Assembly: GCF_000003815.2 (NCBI RefSeq) | Contig: NC_049992.1 | Span: forward strand, 806,562-870,561 | Origin: Branchiostoma floridae | Taxonomy: Eukaryota; Chordata; Leptocardii; Amphioxiformes; Branchiostomatidae | Length of the DNA stretch: 64,000 nucleotides | Reading direction: 5' to 3' | Shown here: positions 41,965-52,237 of the stretch, piece after piece | Layout: every line of letters starts with the position of its first letter | Numbering within the stretch: position 1 is the first letter of the stretch | The notes under the pieces: generated by a model | Seen by the model: the letters and a program-made list of their open reading frames with translations, nothing else | Databases searched by the model: none | Told to the model about the DNA's origin: nothing | Position numbers and translations under genes: made by a program

Positions 41965-43293
41965 ATGGCTACAAAAGGAAGCAGGCAAGGATTGGATGAC
42001 GTCAGCAGAGGAGCAGCAGGGGGTTCTGCCAGCAGTGTTCTCACCTGGCGAGGAGGAAGATGCGAGGAGTCTGGGAAGAAGTCGAGTAGGATGGGCAAAG
42101 GTGGGAAAGTGTACAGGTGTGAGGAGTGCAGCAGGCAGTTCAGTAAGCTGAGTAACCTGGAGAGACACATGAGGACTCACACAGGAGAAAAACCCTTCAG
42201 GTGTGAGGAGTGCAGCAGGCAGTTCAGTGAGCTGAGTAACCTGGAGAGACACATGCGCACTCACACAGGGGAGAAACCCTACAGGTGTGAGGAGTGCAGC
42301 AGGCAGTTCAGTGAGCTGAGCAATCTGAAGAAACACATGCGCACTCACACAGGGGAGAAACCCTACAGGTGTGAGGAGTGCAGCAGGCAGTTCAGTAAGC
42401 TGGATCATTTGAAGACTCACATGCGGACTCACACAGGTGAGAAACCATACAAATGTGAGGAGTGCAGCCAACAGTTTAGTCGGCCAGATGTGCTGAAGAG
42501 TCACATGCGGACTCACACAGGGGAGAAACCTCATAGGTGTGAGGAGTGCAGCAGGCAATTCAGTGAGATGAGTACTCTGAAGAAACACATACAGACTCAC
42601 ACAGGGTAGAAACCTTACATGTGTGAGAAGTGCAGCAAGCATTTCAGTCAGCTAGGTCATCTACAGACTCACATGCGAACTCACACAGGGGAGAAACCCT
42701 ACAGGTGTGAGGAGTGCCGCAAGCAGTTCAGTGAGCTGGGTGCTCTGAAAACCCACATGCAGACTCACACAGGTGCAAAACCCTATAAGTGTGAGAAGTG
42801 CAGCAGACAGTTTAGTCAGCTGTGTAATCTACAGACTCACATGCGAACACACACTGGGGAGAAACCCTACAAGTGTGTGGAGTGCAACAGGCAGTTCAGT
42901 CAGCTGAATAGTCTGAAGAGACACATGCGGACTCACACAGGAGAAAGGCCCTATAGGTGTGAGGAGTGCAGCAGGCAGTTCAGTGACCTTGGTGATCTGA
43001 GGAAACACATACACACTCACACAGGGGAGAAACCTTACAGGTGTGAGGAGTGCAGCAAGCAGTTCAGTCAGTTGATTGATCTGAAGAGACACATGCGCAC
43101 TCACACACGGGAGAAACCCTACAGGTGTGAGGAATGCAGCAAGCAGTTCAGTCAACAGAGTAATCTGAACAGACACATGCGTACGCACACAGTTGAGAAA
43201 CCCTACAGTTGTGAGGAGTGCAGCAAGCAGTTCAGTCGTCTGAGTAATCTGAAAACCCACATGCGGACCCACAAGGGAGAAAGTCAACCATAA
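41965..43293 (+). pseudogene. C2H2 zinc-finger gene 2: 14 fingers interrupted by one in-frame stop
   Basis: The ATG at 41965 (GCCATGGCT) follows an acceptor at 41941. A basic leader of about 50 residues precedes six C2H2 fingers. The linker after finger 6 reads TG-stop-KP instead of TGEKP, because GAG is TAG at 42607-42609. The frame continues intact for eight more fingers to the TAA at 43291-43293, with no other stop or frameshift. As written, the product is 214 aa with six fingers. The second half is preserved so well that the stop may be recent, polymorphic, read through, or a sequencing error. Finger scaffold and leader position match zinc-finger gene 1, 5 kb away. Confidence 0.85.
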
Positions 43294-43329
43294 CAGCTAT
43301 GGTGAGCAGTAAAGTATGACATGCAGTTG

Positions 43330-43429
43330 NNNNNNNNNNNNNNNNNNNNNNNNNNNNNNNNNNNNNNNNNNNNNNNNNNNNNNNNNNNNNNNNNNNNNNN
43401 NNNNNNNNNNNNNNNNNNNNNNNNNNNNN
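43330..43429. other. Assembly gap (100 N)
   Basis: One hundred consecutive N at 43330-43429, a conventional gap placeholder 37 bases after the zinc-finger stop codon. Order and distance across it depend on scaffolding. Confidence 0.99.
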
Positions 43430-43769
43430 TACACTTCATTTGACATTTGTTAGAACTCTGTAAAATAGGTTAAGTAATAAGTGTAGTGAGTCTTTAATGC
43501 AAAATCATCCAAGCGAGGAAGACCACAGAACTGAAATGTAGAAATCAGCTGAAGGAAACAGAAATCTGCAATAAGATCACAAGTGGCTGTAACATACCTT
43601 TAGTTACAAAAGAAATCCAGACTGTGTCTTCATTCATTGCTGAAGTAAACTTACATGTGGTGATGGTGATGATAATGTGTTTACATTGATCAGTCGGTAT
43701 ACTATAGCCACTTTGCTATGTAACACATCAGCTGATGACGTCATAGTGGTCAGGGCAGATCCAGGAAAT

Positions 43770-45400
43770 GTGGTAGTTAATACTAGTTATGGAGACTTTA
43801 TTATTCATAAGTTATAGAATTAAGAAAAAAATGAAAACATGTTTAAAACTTTTTGAAAAGTAAAAAAAGATGATATAGACAAAAAAGGGGAAGATGAAAA
43901 AGAAGTGGAAAAATTAGATCTATAGTTACTTCATGCATAGACTAGTTCTTTAATTTTTGTCTGTTGAAATTTAGTTTTTCTTTTTTCGTTTAACTTACAC
44001 ATTTAGTTGATATGTAAGGTCTTTCATTTTTTGTTTACTATTTTTATTTACTATTTTTGTCTTCTCATGACATAACTTAGAGACAGACAATGTTTATTGC
44101 AACATTAACCTGTAGCATTTTGTACTTGTAGCATTTTTCCAAGTACTGTTGGTTAAGGTTTGTCATTGCTTCAGTTTACTTACAGACAAATGGAAGCAAC
44201 TTAAATGTTCTTTGAATATTAATCTTTCGCATTTTGTAAATTGTAGCATTTTTCCAGTTTGGTTAGTTTGGTTAACAGTGCTTTGTTGCCATTTTGTTCA
44301 ATAAAAGTTCCCTGATGTTTACGACGCTACTAAACTTGTAGAAGCTGTCAGTAACCCCTGTGTAAAGCAATGCCAGCAGGTTGTTGGTGTTTTTCATACC
44401 CATGGTTCTAACTAACATCGGCAAATGGTCTTTGTTACAAAGCACTGGTGTTGAAAGTCTACCGTGTGCGTGCGGTCACATTCGTGAGTGCGAGTTTTGA
44501 CGTCGGGTTTGGAGCGAGGCTAGAACCGACTTTTTTATTGCATACCCGTAACACATCAGGTTTGTAGTGAAGAGTAGCCTCTACCAGGCTCCGTGGATCG
44601 ATGGTCTAATTTTAGAAATTGGACAAAGAGTCAATAGTCAGCCGGCCAGAGGAGGTACTGTTAATGCATTTAAGTTCGCGGGGATTTAATTTTGCGTTAG
44701 CGGAAAGAAGAATTTTTCGCTGTGGTTTTAAGGTCTTTTAAGTTCGCGGCGGCACCATGCACTGTAATCTCTTACTGCCATGGAAAAATGTTTGCGGTGG
44801 TTTTAAATTCGCGGTGAAGTGGTCAGCGCGAAAACCGCGAACGTTAAACCACCGCGAACATTTCTGCATCTACAGTATTTCCTCACCGTTGGTGAGTAGT
44901 AGAAGTAAGGAGTACAAGCTGCATATCCGGGCAGATTTATTCACCCAAATCGGGACGGACCCCAAGTCTTTTCGATAAATGTGGTGGATTCTTTTATGTG
45001 CTCTAGGTGTGGCTCTCCCAAACATGGGACCTCCATTTAACGCCCTATCCATGGGACGGCCAAGCCGAAGTTAGGTACTCATCTACACCTGAGTGAAGTG
45101 AGCAAGGTAGCCCCAAGGGTACAAGGTCAAAAAGGTCAACGAAGTCGTAAGCATTTTTCTTTTTTCGTTCGTGCAAAACGTCGTTGGAAATGTCATCATG
45201 GCATAAAGATTATGAAGGCCGTTTGAAACAGAAACGGAGAGCTAGAAAACGGTATTCATTTTTGCCTGACAATACTTGATTTTATATATGACGGGGATTT
45301 CATACTTATGACATTAGAAAGTCAAGGTGAACTCAAAGTCCGGTTTTTCTGGACCGGTCCAATAAGAAAAACACGGTTTTGTACCCGTACGTAAACCGTA
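43770..45400. repeat. Upstream duplication before FReD gene 2
   Basis: Corresponds block for block to 22785-25330 before gene 1, but without the CAGGGCTCGAAAT MITE. It includes a CCGCGAACATT MITE at 44656-44877 (TACTGTTAATGCATTTAAG to TGCATCTACAGTA). No coding sequence supported. Confidence 0.75.
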
Positions 45401-45633
45401 CCGGTACCCACCCCTAGTGTAGAGTCATTTTCCGACGTGTTCTCATTTTCTCTCGTATCCCTAATCGGAGGCCTAAAACTGCGTGACACCAAATGAACTT
45501 GGCTCCTTGCCATGTTTCCGGCACCCAAATCCCGCAGACACGCTTCTACATTAGTTCCTCAGCTGGCAGTCGTTCAACAAACGTCCATACTAGCGTTGTC
45601 TGTTGTTCGTTCAGTCAGCTCATCGGGTTCAAG

Positions 45634-48600
45634 ATGGCGAATGTCTTGCTGCTCGCTGCCTTCCTTCTGTCCTTTAGTTCCCCCACCAAAGCTCAGGACA
45701 CCAGTATAGTAATTTCAACCGCCAACACCGAGGCACTCGAGAGGCAGCTCGCAGAGAACAAGGAGGAAACGGGCCGCCTGAAAAATGAAGTGGATCGCCT
45801 GTCGTCGCTGGTGGAAACTCTGCTGTCCAGGGTGGACAGTTTGTCTGCTGAACTGTCGGGGGAGAGAGTCAGGAGTGCACAGCTGGAACAGAACCTTACA
45901 CGGCGGGTACAAGAACTAGAAGTGCGTCTCCAAACCCGGGTAAGGAACTGTCCTTTCACCTCTCAGAAAAGACAAGGCATTGTATTTCTTGACACTTAGG
46001 ATAGAGTGATGAAAGGTGTATATTTGTCGCACCGTCGAAAGTTCTGATTTGTGTCGTTTTAACTTGCTTCGCTCGTTTGCTCAACCACGATCAGACCTTC
46101 ATTGAATCTAAGACTTGACATACTCCGGAAATACCCACTTGATCCAAGACGGAAGTATCCATATCTCTGTTGCTTGCGTGTATTGAAGAAAGGCCTCCAT
46201 TTTTTGTGTTTCAATCACATTTAATTTGAAAGCCTTCATCTATGGTATTAATGTTGTACACGTTCCATAACATACATCTGTGGTGGAGGAAGTCTTCAGT
46301 GTCCAGTTAAGGAAGCTTGTTTCCTGCTGATAACAGAAAAGTTTGTTTTGGATTCTGCGTCAAAGTAGTGAAAACTTTTAACTTCAGTAAATGTAGGTCG
46401 TCTTTTTCGTATCTTCTTTGATCTATTACCTAAAAATATGTACCCCTGACTGAAACAGGTCAATTGACAAATTCCATTGACATCTGACCTTCCTTCTGTC
46501 AATGACCTCTCAACCTTTGACCTGACACGGAAAGATTTGGATGACGTATTTGTTGCGATTCTTCAGTTCCCCATTTGAGTACCTGATGTTTTAGTTTGTG
46601 TGAGTAAAAGTCGGTTCTTTTGTTTTCTTGTTTTGTGCGAAAAAATTACCTATATCTGTATCCCAATATAACGCTGCACTGCGCTATTTCCATCATACGA
46701 CATACATGGGGTCGCATGGTGGGTTGTTTTGTTTTAGTACTAAATTTTTTGATCTGGGATGATATTGTGCAAATCTGGGATGAACTTGGTTGATTTCGTA
46801 TTCAGACAAATTGGGCTCTTAGAAACCAACACCTGCTTCTAGAGTTGTTTAACGTTTCACCATGAAACACCAGCGTTGCTGTGAAAGCCCAAAATTCTCC
46901 ATATAGATGTTGCCTTTAATCAATCATTACCGTTTGTGTATGATACACCAGTGTTGCAGTGAGATGGTACCTTCCCCTCAAGGTGCGGAAACTACAGCAA
47001 ACCCGAGAGTCACATCAACCGCTGTAGCGGGGTCATCTAGAGATGCACAAGGTAAGATGTTTCATCTGGCCTCACTCGTATGTATGTATGTGTGTGTGTG
47101 TGTGTGTATCATATGCGTGTGTGTGTATGTATGTATGTATGTGTGTGTGTGTGTGTGTATCATATGCGTGTGTGTGTATGTATGTATGTATGTGTGTGTG
47201 TGTGTGTGTGTGTATCATATGCGTGTGTGTATGTATGTATGTGTGTGTGTGTGTGTGTATCATATGCGTGTGTGTGTATGTATGTATGTATGTATGTGTG
47301 TGTGTGTGTGTGTATCATATGCGTGTGTGTGTATGTATGTATGTATGTGTGTGTGTGTGTGTATCATATGTGTGTGTGTGTATGTACAGGTATGTGTGTG
47401 TGTGTGTGTGTGTGTTCCTGTGTGTATGTGAGAGAGAGTGTGTGTGTGCGTGTCTGCGTGTGCCTGTGTTTGTGTGTGTGAGAGAGTGTGTGTGTCTGTG
47501 TGTGAGAGAGAGTGAGTGTGTGTGTGTGCGTGTTGCCATTACAGTTAATATGTGAATATTATTCGTGTGTAACAAATGAATGCTTAGAATTGCTCATTGT
47601 GAATGAAATTGTAAAGTATAACTAGAAATCCCAATCTTTACATTGGCTTAATTTTTACTGCTACTTACCATTCTCAGAGCTCAAATCAGACTGTGCTGCA
47701 TATAAAGCCTCCGGACAGACGACCAGCGGAGTCTACCCACTCGACTCCCTCCCGTCCGGTGTGCAGGCCTACTGTGACATGGATACTGCAGGTACTGTAC
47801 TAATATCTAGTCACGCGGGGGTTGCTGTGGTTTTTTTTATACCAGTAGTGATTTATATGCGATACTATTGTTATCTTGTCACTTTTCAGCTTTGGAAAAA
47901 CAGATAAAACAAGAGTTCGGAGACCTTATAGCTGCATGAAACATTTCAGTTTTTGTCAATTTCTTGTTTTGTCTTGTCTTTATGATTATGCAAATATGGC
48001 TGTGATAAGTGTAAATCTATTTTACACGATGGTCTCTTCTACCATAATGGAATACATTGTACATGTGAAAGTTCGTTCCTTTGGCAGAATTTCATTCTAT
48101 AATGAATTAAACTGATGGCTGTCACATTTACATCTTAATCTATGCATGGTAATGTACACCTTTAATTTGAGGTTACACATATTGATATCACACTTGTAAA
48201 GGAGTATCATTTACCAGAGCGAAGTTAAAATAGGAGGAGAAGATGATCAACTAATATAATTAATCCAATACATTTTCATAATCATTATCGCACAAGACAA
48301 GCTGGAACACTGAGTCCGAGCTAGCCTGGGTACCATCCGGGTAGTAGTTTGTTCCTAATAAGTTCCCTTCTGCATATAAACGTCGGAGCGAACTACTATC
48401 CGGATGGTGCCTAGGCTAGGTCCCAGTGGCAGAGCAAAGACCTTCTGTGATGTTATAATTCAAACTCAGTCTACAAACTAAGTAAGAGTGTTATTCACAG
48501 GAGGCGGATGGACCGTGGTCCAGCGGCGGCAGGATGGGTCGGTTCCCTTCAACCGGACCTGGGAGGAGTACAAACTGGGCTTTGGAGACCCGGGCGGGGA

Positions 48601-49590
48601 GTACTGGCTGGGGAACGAGAACATCCACCTCCTGACCAATCAGAAAGAGTACTTGCTGCGAGTTGAACTGCAGGACTGGGAAGGGAATCAGACATTCGCA
48701 GAATACAGCACATTTAGGTTGGTATTCTCAAGGTCTTTTTCAACCTACTAGGTATTCCTCCTTCTAGGGACAGTTCTGGACAGAACACAGTCAGCATCTA
48801 ACTACATTAAAAAGAGAAGTATATCTCTAACATGTGGGTGTCGTGATTTTCTGATTTCTTCCGGCTAGATTGGACAAGAAGAAATGAACATAACCTAGAA
48901 TGACCCGAATGCTAGGATATCCATGTGCTCAGTGAAGGGTCGACCAAATAACTAAGAACAGGCTCGTCATCAAGTTGGGAAAGTTCATCTCCTACCTGTT
49001 CCTTCTAGCCCCATAATGGCACCACTCTTTATCCCAATGTTATTCCTGAAGTAAAATGCAAATCAAAATTTTATTTCATTGCTTGTTTTCAGTCAAATAC
49101 CGAATGTGGATTGTTCAATGCATTTATCGTAGTTCAACAGTAAGTTCCATGCGTGAGAAGCGACTCCGTGGTACTGTGTTTTTCTTCAGCACTTTTTACG
49201 TACTAAATTTATAAATTCGTTGTTCGTAACAAACATTTTCCGAGTCAATTCATGTCTCCATCCAGGGTGTCCGGAGAGTCGGACGGGTACCGGCTGCACA
49301 TTTCCGGGTATTCAGGCACCGCGGGAGACTCCATGACTGGCCGGCCCTCAAACAACGGGCAGAGGTTCTCCACTGTGGACAGGGACAATGATGCCAGCAG
49401 CGGCAGTTGTTCCCAGCGGTACGGACAGGGCGGCTGGTGGTTTAACAAATGCGGCTACTCCTACCTCAACGGCCGTTACTTGGGCAACTGTGAGAACTCC
49501 TGTCCAGCAGTGCAAGGTGTGCTGTGGCACCACTGGAGAGGCGGGAGCTACTCTCTGAAGTCTGTGTCTATGAAAATCAGGGCATCATAA
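45634..49590 (+). CDS. FReD gene 2: secreted coiled-coil fibrinogen-domain protein, 5 exons, 349 aa
   Basis: Exons 45634-45939, 46964-47051, 47678-47791, 48501-48717 and 49266-49590 have the same phases as gene 1. Signal peptide ([20 protein letters not shown]), coiled coil, a shorter Ser/Thr linker and one FReD are present. Diagnostic blocks are [56 protein letters not shown] and NGRYLGNCENSCP. Compared with gene 1, the last exon has a two-codon-longer loop (DSMTGRPSNNG) and intron 2 carries a long GT-rich microsatellite. Promoter and introns are clearly paralogous to gene 1. The stop is TAA at 49588-49590. Confidence 0.9.
47076..47550. repeat. (GT)n/(GTAT)n compound microsatellite in FReD gene 2 intron 2
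   Basis: A higher-order array in which GT runs, GTATGTATGTAT runs and TATCATATGCGTGTGTG recur every 60-70 bases six times, then grade into GAGA-interrupted GT sequence. The equivalent place in gene 1 (28775-28800) has only a short GT run. Confidence 0.95.
48322..48418. mobile_element. Small TIR element in FReD gene 2 intron 3
   Basis: Ends AGCCTGGGTACCATCCGG and CCGGATGGTGCCTAGGCT. Orthologous in position to the copy at 29291-29403. Confidence 0.85.
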
Positions 49591-51090
49591 TTCCATCTTG
49601 TGATCTAAATCTGATCACATCCAGTTGTGCACAAAATACTCAATCTTTTTACGTTGTCTCCATAGTCGTTTTAGTTCCTTTGCGTAGTGTCATCGTCTGC
49701 ATAGTAGTAATATTGACAGGTAACCCTCTTTATTGTACGTGGACTTTGTAACAAACTTATACCAGGATCAGAGCACGTGACCGTATCGGTGAGGTTGATA
49801 TTCATAATTACGATCAGGTCATCATAATTAACTCCATGAGTTACTGTTTTTGGTCTGAATGATGTTTCAGACATATAGTAAGGTTCAACCAGGGAGTACT
49901 TACTTCCAACGTTTCGGTGTCTGTCAGACACCATCATCAGGGTGGAATGACGGGAACTACTTCTTGCTGCTACTTATAGCCGATGTAGGTGGCGCTGCAG
50001 CAGCAAGAATGCCGTCCCAAACTTGTATCCCGCCTCTGACTGGCGCTGATTTTCTGATCCAGACTGACTCCTTAATCCACCGTGTCCTTCTGTTTTCCTT
50101 ACTATATGAATAATTGCCAACCTGATGAAGTTATTTACGGATTAGTATATCTCGAGTTCCGCTGGATGAAGTCTTTTGTAGAATGGATTAGTCCCCTGAA
50201 ATCATTAAGCAATAAAATTATTACATATTCAATATACAATATTGTTAATTACACTAACAAAACGCCATTCTTGTTTGTACTGCCGAAACGAAAATTAAGA
50301 GGTTATGACGAAATTTGAATTCAGTGGTAGTTATGATAAGGTTCTATCTGGTCAACAAATAGCATCGAAACTTCTTGAAAAAAACTTCTTGGTGTGATTT
50401 AAGGTAAGAATAAAAACAAAATAAAACAAGAGTTCGGAGAGCAAACATGTCCATAAAAGATTATGCAAATGCCTTTACATCTGCATAATCTGCTTACTTA
50501 TGAATATGCTTGGTTATGTAGACCTTTAACTAACTTACATAGGTCACAATGTTGACAATCCAATCATTTGCCACTTGGAGGAATTGTGGTAGTTTTGCAT
50601 TAATTATGCAAATTATGGACTTATATTTGCATAATAGGTATCTGCTAATCTTTCACCTGCCGAAAACTGTACAGGTCATATGTATTTGTGTCCTACAATT
50701 TGAAACACTGTTAATATAGCTTTTCCTCATTAGATATGCAAATAAAGTTTTAATTTACATACGTTTCACTTCATTACGTACATCTTCTGCCAAAGATACC
50801 TGGTTACTAAATATCATGGAAATCTGTCGTTCCTATGTTCCGTTATTCTCTGAAAGATTTAAAAAACGCACCTGCAGTTCCAGAGCAAGCTGATAGGTGG
50901 GCCAAACACAACCACGTCTTCCTTACATCAAAATCTATCTGCCACCTAAAAATCAAGGTCTAGGTGAAAGGTACCCCAAAATGGAATTTCTGCTGCAGTA
51001 CCAAGGTTACATAATAGGAGGGCCAAAACCGACCTTGACCTTAATGTTCCAAACACCTTCCCACATACCAAATATTGCAATCCATCAGGA
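49591..51090. other. FReD gene 2 downstream flank
   Basis: The region 50160-50330 matches the flank beyond gene 3 at 62090-62260 (GCCATTCTTGTTTGT, CGAAACG, TTCAGTGGTAG), so the duplication unit extends past the genes. At 49905-49945 the minus strand carries a hammerhead-core-like motif. From 50440 to 50760 there are ATGCAAAT-rich repeats of the kind seen at 63.2-63.7 kb. No gene recognised. Confidence 0.55.
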
Positions 51091-51435
51091 GATTATTGAG
51101 TTGAGCTTACCTCAGAAACACAGACACACACACAGACGCTCACAGAGATACCTGGATAGATGACACAGAGTTACCAAACTGTGCATCATGCTCTGGAACT
51201 CATTGCCATCTAACATTAAGTCACTGTGTACACTGTCCAGTTTTAAAGAAGCCATCTCAAACATTGTCAACTAGAACTCTGACCTCTAGACACTGTGCTC
51301 TATTGTAAATACCCTGTGATTGTTGTATTTTTTAAAATGTATGTATTCATGTTGATTGTAATGTTGATTCATGTTGATTGAACCTTGGAAGATTAGCCCG
51401 TAAGGGCTAAAAGGTTTCTTAATAAACAACAAATA
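51091..51435 (+). mobile_element. LINE 3' end fragment
   Basis: One frame reads LWNSLPSNIKSL and then SSFKEAI, the standard C-terminus of Jockey/CR1-type reverse transcriptases (compare WNRLPPDIRT in the element at 1.6 kb). It is followed by a 3' untranslated end with GATTAGCCCGTAAGGGCTAA and an AATAAACAAC repeat tail. The rest of the element is absent or unrecognisable. Confidence 0.65.
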
Positions 51436-51690
51436 AACAACATCATGTGGAGAAAAAGAAAACATAGAGCACTTCCTGCACTGTTGCCCAATGTAGGAGA
51501 ACATCAGACATAGATTGCTTAATGAGGTGGAAAGCATATATCAAGAGCTCAACATTCAGGAGAAAGAGAGAAGTCTTGACATAGTGACACTAGCGGGTAT
51601 GGAAGAACAGACAAACAAAAAGGTGTATACGGCATTATCCAAGTATGTAGAAGCAACTGAAAGATTTTCCGGGGAGGACTAAGCCGTACT
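51436..51690 (+). mobile_element. Second retroelement C-terminal fragment with Cys-His motif and an in-frame stop
   Basis: The frame starting at TGTGGAGAAAAAG reads CGEKENIEHFLHCC, then a stop, and continues ENIRHRLLNEVE to a final stop in GAGGACTAA. A C-x7-H-x4-C knuckle followed by a helical tail is typical of the C-terminus of several non-LTR retrotransposons. It is directly abutted to the tail of the preceding LINE fragment. Confidence 0.5.
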
Positions 51691-52237
51691 ATACACGAAT
51701 ATACATGTACATGTACAAGCACCAATCAGGAATAAACGTATCACCTTGTTCTGAGAACTTCATGTGTAGGCGATTAGACAATATATAAGGGGAGGTTTAG
51801 AACCCATGTATCAGATGAAGGTGCGGAGGACTAGGAAAAGAGTGGAGGGAGGAAGAAGTTTGTAGCAGACTCTCGTGTCTTTCTTGATGATCTGACGTAT
51901 AGTTCCAACATCGTCAGCTATTCGTAACGTACTCATTGTAAGGGACGCCATCGCCACAGCCTCACCCGTTACACTCTGAGTGATGAAAACGCTTTCTAGA
52001 ATCATTTTCCGACGTGTTCTCCTCCTTTCTCTCTCATACCCCTAATCGGAAACACCCCATGTTTTTCTTAGGCCTAAAACTGCGTGACACCAAATGAACT
52101 TGGCTCCTTGCCATTTTCCGGCAGCCAAATTCAGCCTGACACGCTTTGACATTAGTTCCTCCTTAGCTGGCGGTCGTTCAGCCCTGTACTAGGAGCGCGT
52201 TATCTGTTATTAGTTTACTCAGCCCATCAGTTTCAAG

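Noticed and set aside
47043-47575. Frames of up to 174 aa composed of Val, Cys, Tyr and Met, and the antisense Thr/His frames
   Set aside because: Pure consequence of GT and GTAT repeats in a FReD intron.
48120-48320. Possible extra FReD exon in gene 2 intron 3
   Set aside because: No fibrinogen-like sequence; phases of exons 3 and 4 already agree.
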